Below are positions 8,830-17,001 of a stretch of 64,000 nucleotides of DNA, one piece after another. The stretch comes from Bordetella bronchialis (GTDB lineage: Bacteria > Pseudomonadota > Gammaproteobacteria > Burkholderiales > Burkholderiaceae_B). The position numbers and the translations under genes were made by a program. The notes beneath the pieces are model-generated. The model ran no database searches. It was not told the DNA's origin and worked only from the letters and a program-made list of their open reading frames with translations. The stretch's first letter is position 1; every line of letters starts with the position of its first letter. Location of the stretch: the NCBI RefSeq assembly GCF_001676705.1, contig NZ_CP016170.1, positions 4,774,001 through 4,838,000 on the forward strand, given 5' to 3'.

Positions 8830-8901
8830 GAATTCCAGTCATGCGATTCATAACCATCGGGAATCCAAAGTGTAGCGCGGCGCGCGGCTAGAATCGAGCC
8901 C

Positions 8902-9243
8902 ATGAGCGATGCCCAGGACTCCCATGTCGTGAACGTGATGCCCGCGGATTGGCGTTTCGAGGCCGGTCCCGGCGAAGCGCTGGTGGGCGCGGCCGCGCGC
9001 GCCGGCATACGGCTGCCCGCGTCGTGCCGCAATGGCACGTGCCGCACCTGCATGTGCGCGCTGGTGGAAGGGGAAGTCGCCTATCCCGGCGGCCGGCCGG
9101 GCCTGACGGCGGAAGAAATGCAGGAAGGCTGGATACTGCCCTGCGTGGCGCGCGCCCGCACCGATTTGCGCATCGAAGTGCCGGACGCCGCGCCGCTGGA
9201 GATCGCGCCGCCCCGCCCCATCATGACGGGGCCGCGGCGCTGA
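8902..9243 (+). CDS. 2Fe-2S ferredoxin (plant type)
   Basis: The product has 113 residues. The iron-sulfur ligands are C-x4-C-x2-C in SCRNGTCRTCMC plus a fourth cysteine in WILPCVARA, the pattern of plant-type ferredoxins and of the C-terminal domains of oxygenase reductases. It would carry single electrons in the cytoplasm. No oxygenase or reductase partner is adjacent, so the electron acceptor is unknown. The divergent LysR gene is the likely regulator. Confidence 0.85.
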   Translation: MSDAQDSHVVNVMPADWRFEAGPGEALVGAAARAGIRLPASCRNGTCRTCMCALVEGEVAYPGGRPGLTAEEMQEGWILPCVARARTDLRIEVPDAAPLEIAPPRPIMTGPRR

Positions 9244-9253
9244 AACGCATGAG

Positions 9254-9478
9254 TCAGCCCGCGTTGATGCGGTAATGGCTTTCGTTGAACTCGACGGCGG
9301 CCGGCGCCTCACGCTTGCTGTCAGTTTGCTGAATGGCAGCCGCGAGCTCCGCGGCGCGCGCGTCGATACGGGGCAGCGCCCGGGCCGGCTCGGACATCAT
9401 GTTCTGGGGCAAGGCCTGATTGGGAACCCCCAGCAAAGTCAATTCCGCACCAATCAAACCCTTGAAAAGCTCGTTCAT
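9254..9478 (-). CDS. Small protein of unknown function (74 aa)
   Basis: I do not recognise it. The start is supported by AAGGAG about 8 bp upstream on the minus strand. The N terminus is mildly hydrophobic (MNELFKGLIGAELTLLGV) and the remainder polar and helical (RAAELAAAIQQTDSKRE). It converges on the ferredoxin gene with an 11-bp gap. Confidence 0.5.
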   Translation of the reverse strand: MNELFKGLIGAELTLLGVPNQALPQNMMSEPARALPRIDARAAELAAAIQQTDSKREAPAAVEFNESHYRINAG

Positions 9479-9805
9479 CGCCGCTACTCCTTACGCATAA
9501 TCATCCGGCGCGAAATCGTCCGGTATTTGTAGATGGACAGGATAGGGAAAGCGCGGTTCCCGTGGAAGCCAAATAGTTTTATGGCGGCGATTGAACGCCC
9601 CTATGCACATCCATGAGGCAGCCGCGCGGCATTGCGCGCAAGGACCGGTTCCGCGGCGCGGCGCGAAAGGCTAGACTAAACCTCGCCCGCGCCGCGCCCG
9701 ATCATCCAGGCGCATGACGCGGGCACGGATGCGGCGCACGCGAGCCCGCCGAAAGAACAGCGCCGCCACGGCGGCGCCAGAAAGACAACAAATCGGAGAA
9801 GACAA
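9479..9805. other. Gene-free stretch between divergent genes
   Basis: About 327 bp between the 74-residue orphan (leftward) and the Bug receptor (rightward). It should hold both promoters, and part of it (around 9535-9600) is less GC-rich than its surroundings. I see no convincing hexamer pair, hairpin or small gene. Confidence 0.5.
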
Positions 9806-10780
9806 ATGGGATCGACCTTCAAGGCGGCAGCCGCCGCGCTGGCCCTGTGCGCCGCCACCGTCTGCCAGGCGCAGGACAACTGGCCCGCCAAACCCATCAC
9901 CATGATCGTGCCCTTTCCGCCGGGCGGCGTCGCCGATACCGTGGCGCGGCCGGTGGCGGACGCCATGAGCCGCAGCCTGAAACAATCGGTGGTCGTGGAA
10001 AACCGCGCGGGCGCTGGCGGCGGACTCGGCATGGGCGTGGTGGCGCGCGCCGAACCGGACGGCTACACGGTGCTCATGGCGCTGTCGTCCATTTCGATCA
10101 TTCCGGAAGCCGACCGCATACTGGGCCGCGCGCCCATGTACCAGTTGAACCAGTTCAAGCCCATCGCGCGCTTCACCGCCGACCCGACGGTACTCGTGGT
10201 ACGCGCGGACAGCCCCTGGAAGACCGCTCGCGAGTTCATCGACGACCTGAAGCGCCCGGACGCCACGCCGGTCAGCTATGGGTCGTCCGGCAATTACGGC
10301 ACCATGCACGTTCCCATGGAAATGCTGCACAGCGCCGCCGGCATCAAGGTGCTGCACGTGCCGTACGGCGGCGCCGGGCCCGCCATCGTGGCGCTGTTGG
10401 GCGGGCAGGTCCAGGCGGTATCGACCGGCCCCGCATCGGTGCTGCAATACATCCAGGCCGGCAAGGTCAGGGCGCTGGCCACCTGGGGCGAAACCCGCCT
10501 GGCGGCGCTGCCCGACGTGCCCACGCTGAAGGAACTGGGCTACGACGTGACCTTCGCGCAATGGTCGGGGCTGTTCGTGCCCGCCGCCACGCCGGAACCG
10601 ATCGTGCGGAAACTGCGCGCCGCGGCGGAAGCCGCCGCCAAGGATCCCAAGGTGCGCGATACCATCCAGCAGGCCGGCAGCCCCATCCTGTATCTGGATG
10701 CGGCGGATTTCCAGGCCTACTGGGACGCCGATGCGGCCAAGATGCGCGAGGCCGTGCGAAAGATCGGCAAGGTGGAGTGA
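9806..10780 (+). CDS. Bug/TctC-family tripartite tricarboxylate transporter solute receptor
   Basis: The protein has 324 residues with a Sec signal peptide of about 22 residues (hydrophobic core AAAAALALCAATV, then CQA-QDN). The mature protein has the Bug signatures WPAKPITMIVPFPPGG near the N terminus, VVENRAGAGG, and VPYGGAGPAIVALLGGQV in the middle. These periplasmic receptors bind carboxylates or other small organic acids. No TctA/TctB membrane genes are adjacent, as is common for the expanded Bug paralogues of Bordetella-like genomes, so the substrate and any transport partner are unknown. Confidence 0.9.
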   Translation: MGSTFKAAAAALALCAATVCQAQDNWPAKPITMIVPFPPGGVADTVARPVADAMSRSLKQSVVVENRAGAGGGLGMGVVARAEPDGYTVLMALSSISIIPEADRILGRAPMYQLNQFKPIARFTADPTVLVVRADSPWKTAREFIDDLKRPDATPVSYGSSGNYGTMHVPMEMLHSAAGIKVLHVPYGGAGPAIVALLGGQVQAVSTGPASVLQYIQAGKVRALATWGETRLAALPDVPTLKELGYDVTFAQWSGLFVPAATPEPIVRKLRAAAEAAAKDPKVRDTIQQAGSPILYLDAADFQAYWDADAAKMREAVRKIGKVE

Positions 10781-10884
10781 CGGCCCGGGATGGCCGCCAC
10801 GGCGGCCGGCGCACGACGCCGGCGGTCGCATGGCGTGCTTCCCGCGGATACGTCCGCATGCGGGTGTATCCGCGCGACTGGACG

Positions 10885-11433
10885 CTAGCTCACGGTGTAC
10901 CCGCGCCCGGTCATGCAGGCCGAGATCGCGCGGTTATAGGCGTCCACCATCACCCCCGTCGTCCAGGCATTGGGATGCACCGGGTCGTAGCCGCTCTGGT
11001 TCATGGCCCAGCCGTTGCACTCGCTGCGGTCGCGGGTCTGCTGCGCCTGGCTCTGGCCGCGCGCCGGATACGCGATCATGTTGCCCGTGGGCGCCGGGGG
11101 CGGCGCATAGACGGGCGGCGGCGTGTAGGCCACCGGCGGCGGCGTATACACGACGGGCGGCGCGGCATACACGGGGGCGGCATACACCGGCGCGGAATAC
11201 ACCACCGGCGGGGCGGCGTAGACGGGCGCGCTGTAGATGACCGCGGGCCGCGAATTGGCCGCGATGATGGCGCCGGCGGCGCCGAGCGCCAGCGCGCCGC
11301 CTACCCACCAGCCTGCCGAGGAACCATGCCAGCCGCCGTGGTAATAGCCATGCGCCATGGCCGGCGACGAAACGCCGGCGGCCGTCGCCAGCGCGAGAGC
11401 CGCGACAGCGGCCCGTAAGGGAAAGGTCTTCAT
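10885..11433 (-). CDS. Exported proline/tyrosine-rich protein of unknown function
   Basis: The product has 182 residues. A signal peptide ends at about A27 (SPAMA). A Gly/Ala-rich hydrophobic stretch (GGALALGAAGAIIAAN, 45-60) may span or associate with a membrane. Residues about 62-117 are low-complexity repeats built from PVYAAPPVVYS and YTPPP units. The C-terminal domain (130-182) contains a cysteine pair (C139, C173) and ends in CMTGRGYTV, a tail seen in other small exported proteins. The likely location is the cell envelope; function is unknown. Confidence 0.65.
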   Translation of the reverse strand: MKTFPLRAAVAALALATAAGVSSPAMAHGYYHGGWHGSSAGWWVGGALALGAAGAIIAANSRPAVIYSAPVYAAPPVVYSAPVYAAPVYAAPPVVYTPPPVAYTPPPVYAPPPAPTGNMIAYPARGQSQAQQTRDRSECNGWAMNQSGYDPVHPNAWTTGVMVDAYNRAISACMTGRGYTVS

Positions 11434-11587
11434 CTGCTCTGCTCCATGCTTTCCCCGCGCGCAAGGGCGGCAGGAGAAACCATATCGCTACTCTACTCAC
11501 TTTGGCGGCCTCCTGGCGAGCGAATCCCGCGCCGTGTAACACCGCGGTGGTTTCAGGGCATTTCGACGGCGCCTGGACGCATGTGCA

Positions 11588-11616
11588 TAGACGCGCAAAT
11601 TTAATCCGGGTAAAAT
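11588..11616 (+). promoter_or_regulatory. Candidate sigma-70 promoter for the DUF2239 gene
   Basis: TAGACG (11588-11593, 4 of 6 matches to TTGACA) and TAAAAT (11611-11616, 5 of 6 to TATAAT) are separated by 17 bp, in an AT-richer patch of an otherwise GC-rich gap. The distance to the DUF2239 ATG is about 53 bp. Confidence 0.4.
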
Positions 11617-11669
11617 TAGCGGCTCGTATCAAGCGATAGCAGAGCATCCACTCGTCCCGCAGACTCACC

Positions 11670-12380
11670 ATGACACTTACCGTCCAAACTCCCTGCACCG
11701 CCTTTGCCGGACACCGCCGGCTCGCGGCGGGCCCGCTGGCCGACGTCGCGCTCGCGGTCAAGGCGGCGCTGGAAGAAACCGCCGCCGCCCAGCACGGCAG
11801 CGTCCTGACTTTCGACGACACCACTGGCCGCGTGGTGGATATCGATACGCGCGGCAGCCGCGACGATGTGCTGGCGCGCCTGGCACGCGCGCATGCCGCG
11901 ATGGAAGCCGCGAGCGCGGACGCCGCCAGCGCGGACACAGGGCGCGCGGAGACCGCAAGCGCGAACCTGGCCGGCACGGGCGCGGCCTTGCGCCAGGGGC
12001 GCCGCGCGTCCCTGGCCTCCAGCGATGCCGGCGGCACGCCGCGCGGGCGCGGACGGCCGCGCCTGGGCGTCATCGCGCGCGAAGTCACGCTGTTGCCCCG
12101 CCACTGGGAATGGCTGAACGCCCAGCCGGGCGGCGCCTCGGTCGCGCTGCGCAAGCTGGTGGAAGCCGGCATGCGGGACCGCGGTTCGCGCGAGCGCGCG
12201 CGGCGGGAAGCCGCCTACCGGTTCATGTCGGCCATGGCGGGCGACATGCCGGGCTTCGAGGAAGCCACGCGCGCCTTGTTCGCCGCCGATACCCATGCCA
12301 TGGCCGGACACATGGCCGCCTGGCCCGACGACATCCGTGAACACGCGCTGCGGCTGGCGTTCGCGGAACAGGAGCATTGA
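11670..12380 (+). CDS. DUF2239 family protein
   Basis: The product has 236 residues and matches my memory of DUF2239. The N-terminal half (about 1-75) has the pattern FAGHRRLAAGPLADVALAVK and LTFDDTTGRVVDIDTRG. A variable Ala-rich linker follows, and the C-terminal half begins GRGRPRLGVIAREVTLLPRHWEWL. The basic GRGRPRLG motif looks like an AT-hook-type nucleic-acid contact; that is inference. No biochemical role is known to me. Its stop overlaps the start of the NYN-domain gene by one base, so the two are translationally coupled. Confidence 0.75.
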   Translation: MTLTVQTPCTAFAGHRRLAAGPLADVALAVKAALEETAAAQHGSVLTFDDTTGRVVDIDTRGSRDDVLARLARAHAAMEAASADAASADTGRAETASANLAGTGAALRQGRRASLASSDAGGTPRGRGRPRLGVIAREVTLLPRHWEWLNAQPGGASVALRKLVEAGMRDRGSRERARREAAYRFMSAMAGDMPGFEEATRALFAADTHAMAGHMAAWPDDIREHALRLAFAEQEH

Positions 12381-13681
12381 TGATTTCTTCCCACGACAAC
12401 GTCAGCATGGCGCTGTTCTGCGACTTCGAGAACGTCGCGCTGGGCGTGCGCGACGCCAACTATGAAAAATTCGATATACGGCTGGTACTGGAACGGCTGC
12501 TGTTGAAAGGCAGCATCGTCATCAAGAAGGCCTATTGCGACTGGGATCGCTACAAGACCTTCAAGTCCGCCATGCACGAGGCCAATTTCGAATTGATCGA
12601 GATTCCCCACGTGCGGCAGTCCGGCAAGAACTCCGCCGATATCCGGCTGGTGGTGGACGCGCTGGACCTTTGCTATACCAAGTCGCACGTCGACACCTTC
12701 GTGATCATCAGCGGCGATTCCGATTTCTCGCCCCTGGTCTCGAAGCTGCGCGAAAACGCCAAGCATGTCATCGGCGTGGGCGTGAAGCAGTCCACCTCGG
12801 ACCTGCTGATCGCCAACTGCGACGAGTTCATTTTCTACGACGACCTGGTGCGCGAGAACGCCCGTTCTTCCTCGCGCCGGGGCGGGCGCGACAACGCCGC
12901 CGCACGGCGCGGCGGCACCGAGGAGCGGCGTCGCAAGGAAGACGTCGATACCCGCCGGAGCCAGGCCATCGATATCGCGGTCGAGACCTTCGAAGCCCTG
13001 GTCGCCGAGCGTGGCGACAGCGGCAAGATATGGGCATCGGCGCTGAAGGATGCGATCAAGCGCCGCAAGCCGGACTTCAACGAGTCGTACTACGGCTTCC
13101 GCGCCTTCGGCAATCTGCTGGAAGAAGCCCAGGCGCGCGGGCTGCTGGACGTCGGACGTGACGAAAAGTCGGGCACCTACGTCTATCGGCTGCATCCCCC
13201 CGCGCCGGAACCGCGGGCCGCGTCCATCGACGAACCGGCCCATCGCGAGGCCTATGACGCCAACCTGGACGAGGCCGCCCACGCTGGGGCCACGCCGCAG
13301 GAGGAAGCCGTCGCGCACGCCGCGCCGGACAAGCCCAAGCGCACGGGGCGCCGCCGCGGGCGCGGCGCCGCATCGCCGGCGTCCGACACCCCGGGCACCG
13401 ATGACATCCAGGCCGAAGCGCCGGCGATGGACGTGCATGCGATCGAGCATGCCGCCGAAACGCCGGCGGCCGCATCGGCCGCGGACGCCTCGGCGCAGGC
13501 CACGTGGCCGGTGCAAGCGCCGCAAGCCGAGCCAGCCATGCCGATGCACGATGCTGCGACCGAAGAACCCGGCGCGCAAGCCCCGGCCGCGCCAGCGAAG
13601 GCGCCGCGCAAGACGGCACGCAAGACCGCCTCGCGAACGCGGCGTCCGCGCAAGACGGCGCCCTCCGGCAGCGAAACCTGA
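12380..13681 (+). CDS. NYN-domain putative RNase with LOTUS/OST-HTH domain
   Basis: I chose ATG 12380, 5 bp after AGGAG (12370-12374) and overlapping the upstream stop by one base. The protein has 433 residues. The NYN domain (about 8-150) is of the LabA/MARF1 type with the acidic residues of a PIN-like active site: D15 in CDFEN, DIRLVVDAL, and D113/D115 in SGDSDFSPL. Residues about 195-275 form a LOTUS/OST-HTH RNA-binding domain (ETFEALVAERGDSGKIWAS to GTYVYRL). The last about 155 residues are an Ala/Pro/Lys/Arg-rich, probably disordered tail. It probably binds and cleaves or remodels RNA; the target is unknown. Confidence 0.8.
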   Translation: MISSHDNVSMALFCDFENVALGVRDANYEKFDIRLVLERLLLKGSIVIKKAYCDWDRYKTFKSAMHEANFELIEIPHVRQSGKNSADIRLVVDALDLCYTKSHVDTFVIISGDSDFSPLVSKLRENAKHVIGVGVKQSTSDLLIANCDEFIFYDDLVRENARSSSRRGGRDNAAARRGGTEERRRKEDVDTRRSQAIDIAVETFEALVAERGDSGKIWASALKDAIKRRKPDFNESYYGFRAFGNLLEEAQARGLLDVGRDEKSGTYVYRLHPPAPEPRAASIDEPAHREAYDANLDEAAHAGATPQEEAVAHAAPDKPKRTGRRRGRGAASPASDTPGTDDIQAEAPAMDVHAIEHAAETPAAASAADASAQATWPVQAPQAEPAMPMHDAATEEPGAQAPAAPAKAPRKTARKTASRTRRPRKTAPSGSET

Positions 13682-13698
13682 GCTAGACTCCCGCTTGG

Positions 13699-13717
13699 CC
13701 CGTCCCATCGGGACGGG
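13699..13717 (+). other. Strong hairpin between the NYN gene and dps
   Basis: CCCGTCCC (13699-13706) pairs perfectly with GGGACGGG (13710-13717) around a 3-nt loop. No T-tract follows, so it is not a classical terminator. It could block exonucleases from the 3' end of the upstream mRNA or structure the dps leader. Confidence 0.5.
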
Positions 13718-13752
13718 AGTCTCTCAACGACGGCTTCTCCCAGGTGACATCC

Positions 13753-14316
13753 ATGAAGAAACCCGCAAGCAGCTCCAAGAACACGTCCAAGAAAAGCAGC
13801 CTCGAAAAGCGCCGCATGGCGCCTCTGGCCACCCCGTCGGATATCTCCGCCGAAGGCACCCGCGATATCGGCGGCGCGCTGAACCGCCTGCTGGCGGATG
13901 TCTTCGCCTTGTACCTCAAGACCAAGAACTTCCACTGGCACGTCAGCGGCCCCCACTTCCGCGACTACCACCTGTTGCTGGACGAACAGGCCACCGAGAT
14001 CTTCGCGATGACGGACATGATCGCCGAGCGCATCCGCAAGCTGGGCGGCCCCACGCTGAAGTCCATCGGCCACATCGCCCGCACGCAGCGCCTGCTGGAC
14101 AACGACGCCGACTACGTCCAGCCGCTGGACATGATTGCCGAGCTGCAGGAAGACAACAAGAGCCTGACGTCCTTCATGCGCGAAGTGCATGACCTGTGCG
14201 ACGAGCATCGTGACATCGCCACCGCCAGCCTGATCGAAAACTGGATCGACGAAACCGAACAGCGGACCTGGTTCCTGTTCGAGACCAGCCGCCGCGGCGA
14301 CGCCACCGGCCACTGA
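13753..14316 (+). CDS. dps: Dps family DNA-binding ferritin-like protein
   Basis: I chose ATG 13753 because AGGTGA (13741-13746) lies at a normal distance; an in-frame GTG at 13744 would overlap that site. The protein has 187 residues. Residues 1-25 form a Lys/Ser-rich tail typical of DNA-binding Dps proteins. The ferroxidase residues are visible: H61 in KNFHWHVSG, and D/E in LLLDEQATEIF. Twelve subunits form a shell that stores iron using H2O2 and protects the nucleoid. It stands alone, 71 bp after the NYN gene. Confidence 0.92.
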   Translation: MKKPASSSKNTSKKSSLEKRRMAPLATPSDISAEGTRDIGGALNRLLADVFALYLKTKNFHWHVSGPHFRDYHLLLDEQATEIFAMTDMIAERIRKLGGPTLKSIGHIARTQRLLDNDADYVQPLDMIAELQEDNKSLTSFMREVHDLCDEHRDIATASLIENWIDETEQRTWFLFETSRRGDATGH

Positions 14317-14329
14317 GCCGGCGCCCCGC

Positions 14330-15616
14330 CTACGCGTCCCGCGCGCCCTCTTCCAGCGCGCGCGCCCGCGCCAGCAGCATGGCGCGGTCGCGCGCGTTGC
14401 GCGTCATGGCGGCCGCCTCTTCGAAGGCCGCGCGCGCCTCGGCCTTGCGGCCCAGGCGTTCCAGCAGATCGCCGCGCACGCTGGGCAGCCAGGGATACTG
14501 GCGCAAGGCAGGCTCATGGCCCAGCGCCTGCACCAGGGGCAAGGCGGCGGCCGGCCCCTGCGCCATGCCCACGGCGACGGCGCGATTCAAGGCCACCACG
14601 GGCGACGGCGCGCGGCGCATCAACGCGTCGTACAGGGCCACGATGCCATCCCAATCCGTATCGGCCGCCGTGGGCGCGCGCGCGTGGCAGGCGGCCAGCG
14701 CGGCCTGCAAGGCGTAAGGCCCCTGCCCGCCCAGGACCTGGGCCCGCGCCAGCGCATCCAGCCCGCTGGCGATCAAGGCGCGATCCCAGCGGCCGCGATC
14801 CTGGTCGGCCAGCAGCACCGGCGCGCCCTGGGCGTCCAGCCGGGCGGGCAGGCGCGATGCCTGCAACGCCATCAGGGCGAGCAGGCCATGCACTTCGCTT
14901 TCGTCGGGCGCCAGCCCGGCCAGCACGCGGCCCAGCCGTATCGCTTCCTGGCACAGCGCCGGCCGCATCCAGTCGTCGCCGGCCGTCGCGGCGTAGCCCT
15001 CGTTGAAGACCAGATAGATCACTTCCAGCACCGAGGCCAGGCGCTCGGCGCGCAGGTGGGCGGGCGGCACCTCGAAAGGCACGGCCGCCTTGGACAGGGT
15101 GCGCTTGGCGCGCACGATGCGCTGGGCGATGGTGGGCTCGCTTACCAGGAAGGCACGCGCGATCTCGTCGGTGGTCAAGCCGCACAATAGGCGCAGGGTC
15201 AGCGCGACCCGGGCATCCGTCGACAGCACCGGATGGCAGGCCGTGAAGACCAGGCGCAGCAGATCGTCGCCGATATCGTCCTGGCGCGCCGCATCCAGCG
15301 CGTCGACGAAATCCGGCTCCACGGCGGTGCCCAGGGTCTCCATGTCCTGCCCCAGCGCTTCCTGCTTGCGGGCGTGCAAGGCATCCTGGCGCAGCCGGTC
15401 CAGGGCGCGGTGCTTGGCGGCGGTCATCAGCCAGGCCCCGGGGTTATCCGGCACGCCGGTACGCGGCCAGTGCTCCAGCGCCGCCACCAGGGCGTCCTGG
15501 GCGTAGTCCTCCGCCAGCCCCACGTCGCGCACCAGGCGGGCGACGCCGGCGATGACCTTGGCGGCTTCCCTGCGCCATACCGCCTCGATCGCGGCGTGCG
15601 TGGCGGACCGGTTCAT
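14330..15616 (-). CDS. ECF42-type RNA polymerase sigma factor with C-terminal TPR-like extension
   Basis: The start is ATG 15616, preceded by GGGAGG on the minus strand. The protein has 428 residues, about twice the normal ECF length. Residues about 10-85 form sigma region 2 (VGLAEDYAQDALVAALEHW) and about 125-175 region 4 (LTLRLLCGLTTDEIARAFLVSEPTIAQRIVRAKRTL). The remaining about 250 residues are a helical TPR-like extension (NEGYAATAGDDW; YDALMRRAPSPVVALNRAVA) diagnostic of the ECF42 group. This group is genetically paired with DGPF/YCII proteins, and one lies just upstream. A TGTCGA-N17-CGTC element precedes it. No anti-sigma gene is adjacent, as expected for the group. Confidence 0.85.
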   Translation of the reverse strand: MNRSATHAAIEAVWRREAAKVIAGVARLVRDVGLAEDYAQDALVAALEHWPRTGVPDNPGAWLMTAAKHRALDRLRQDALHARKQEALGQDMETLGTAVEPDFVDALDAARQDDIGDDLLRLVFTACHPVLSTDARVALTLRLLCGLTTDEIARAFLVSEPTIAQRIVRAKRTLSKAAVPFEVPPAHLRAERLASVLEVIYLVFNEGYAATAGDDWMRPALCQEAIRLGRVLAGLAPDESEVHGLLALMALQASRLPARLDAQGAPVLLADQDRGRWDRALIASGLDALARAQVLGGQGPYALQAALAACHARAPTAADTDWDGIVALYDALMRRAPSPVVALNRAVAVGMAQGPAAALPLVQALGHEPALRQYPWLPSVRGDLLERLGRKAEARAAFEEAAAMTRNARDRAMLLARARALEEGARDA

Positions 15617-15726
15617 CGCAGCCTCCCGGCGCGGCGCGGCCGTGCCGTGCCGCGGTGCGGCTGGGCGGATATCGCATGGCTGTCTCCCGTTGCGGGGCGC
15701 CGCCCCGGCGGCGCCCATGCCTGTAC

Positions 15727-15753
15727 GACGGCCATGCGGCGCGGCTTTCGACA
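15727..15753 (-). promoter_or_regulatory. Candidate ECF42-dependent promoter of the sigma gene
   Basis: On the minus strand TGTCGA (15753-15748) is followed after 17 bp by CGTC (15730-15727), about 110 bp before the sigma-factor ATG. From memory, ECF42 target promoters carry TGTCGA at -35 and CG(A/T)C at -10. The match suggests autoregulation. I did not find an equally good copy before the DGPF gene. Confidence 0.5.
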
Positions 15754-15827
15754 GGGGCGAGACGGCTTGCGGGAAAACCCCAGCCTGGGCGTGGGGCATG
15801 GCGCGGCGACCGGCACGGCGGCGCCCG

Positions 15828-16181
15828 TTATTCGTAGCAGGGCGCGGCGCGGCGGACTTCGACGGTACACCAGGCGGCGGCAGGGCAGTCGGCCGCGATG
15901 GCCAGGGCCTCCTCCCGAGTCTGGCAATCCAGCAGGAAAAAGCCGCCGACCATTTCCTTGGCTTCCGCGAAAGGGCCGTCGGTCAGGCGCGCGCGGCCTT
16001 CGCGCACCTGGACGCGCGTGCCTTCGCTGTCGCTGGCCAGCGATTCGCAGGCCAGCAGTTTGCCGCGGGATTGGAGGTCCGCGGCGAAGCGCCGCATCTG
16101 GTCGTAGACCTGGCGGCCTTCGGCTTCCGAGCGCTGGGCGCGCTGTTCGCGCGGCTCGACGATAAGCAGCATGTAAGACAT
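15828..16181 (-). CDS. DGPF/YCII-related protein
   Basis: The start is ATG 16181, preceded by GGAGGA. The protein has 117 residues and a YCII fold (dimeric ferredoxin-like alpha/beta). It contains the hallmark motif LTDGPFAEAKEMVGGFFLLD, and the N terminus MSYMLLIVEP is typical. Such proteins accompany ECF42 sigma factors; their biochemical role is unknown, although the fold is shared with small enzymes that use a His-Asp pair. It is 211 bp upstream of, and co-oriented with, the sigma gene. Confidence 0.85.
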   Translation of the reverse strand: MSYMLLIVEPREQRAQRSEAEGRQVYDQMRRFAADLQSRGKLLACESLASDSEGTRVQVREGRARLTDGPFAEAKEMVGGFFLLDCQTREEALAIAADCPAAAWCTVEVRRAAPCYE

Positions 16182-16532
16182 GGTGGCTTCCTCCGGCCGG
16201 GCGCGCCGGCGTGCAGCGCATTGTATCCGCTGCCCGCCGCGCGATGGACGTGCCGGCATGCAGGCGCCGTCGGCTGCCGTGGGGCGGCGCGCCCGAGCTT
16301 TCGGTAGTGGCGCCCATGGTGCGCACGACCTCGCCCACCGTGCGGCCGATGGTCGACCTTGGCCGTCTCGTGCGCCCAGGGCGCCGTGGGCCTTGAACAT
16401 TAACGTGGCACGGCGCCGCGTTAAGGCGAATCAGCGGCCGATATATCGCCTTATTTTCGGTTTGTTGCAGCACGTTCCCTGCCCACAATACCGTACCCGC
16501 CGTGCGATCGCGGCTTGCCTGCAACGCGGATC
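16182..16532. other. Gene-free stretch between the DGPF gene and a divergent orphan
   Basis: About 350 bp. It holds the leftward promoter of the DGPF gene and, around 16435-16475, an AT-richer patch with the short palindrome CGATATATCG that may belong to the rightward promoter of the orphan at 16533. A GGTCGA on the minus strand (16358-16353) resembles the ECF42 -35 element but lacks a -10 match at 17 bp. Confidence 0.45.
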
Positions 16533-16970
16533 ATGAAGATGATGCCCAGCCATATCCAACGCGACAATCCCCCACCCCTGCTGTCCCGTGGCTTCCTGCG
16601 CCTGCTCGCCGGCCTGGGCGGCTGCCTGCTCGCCGGCGCCGTGCTGGGCTGGCCGGGCGATGCCCGCTCCGAACCGGCGGCCAACCTGCCGTCGCTGCGC
16701 CAGAAGCTGGTGCCCGCCAACGTGCAGCAATGCCGGTCGCTGCTGCAACGCAAGCCGCAGCTGGATCCGTATGCGCCGAAGTCGTCCGCCGCCTGGGAGG
16801 GCTATTGCAGTTGCGTCGGACAGGGCTATGTAGCCAACATGCCGGATAACGTGGTGCTGGCGTTCGCTTCAGGCAAGCTGCCGCAGGATCCCAACCAGCA
16901 GGCGGCCCGCATGCGGGCCGCCGCGGCAAGCCTGGACGCGGCGCGGGCGCGCTGCGCGGGCGCCCGCTAG
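16533..16970 (+). CDS. Exported or membrane-anchored protein of unknown function
   Basis: I do not recognise this 145-residue protein. The start is ATG 16533 with a weak upstream site; an in-frame TTG at 16515 is an alternative. A hydrophobic segment (FLRLLAGLGGCLLAGAVLGW, about 21-40) looks like a signal peptide or anchor. The remainder has conserved-looking cysteines (QQCRSLL, GYCSCVGQGY, ARCAGAR) suited to disulfides in the periplasm. It converges on the 755-residue orphan. Confidence 0.55.
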   Translation: MKMMPSHIQRDNPPPLLSRGFLRLLAGLGGCLLAGAVLGWPGDARSEPAANLPSLRQKLVPANVQQCRSLLQRKPQLDPYAPKSSAAWEGYCSCVGQGYVANMPDNVVLAFASGKLPQDPNQQAARMRAAAASLDAARARCAGAR

Positions 16971-17001
16971 GCCGGCCGGGGCCCGCATCCGGCGGGCACC
17001 G

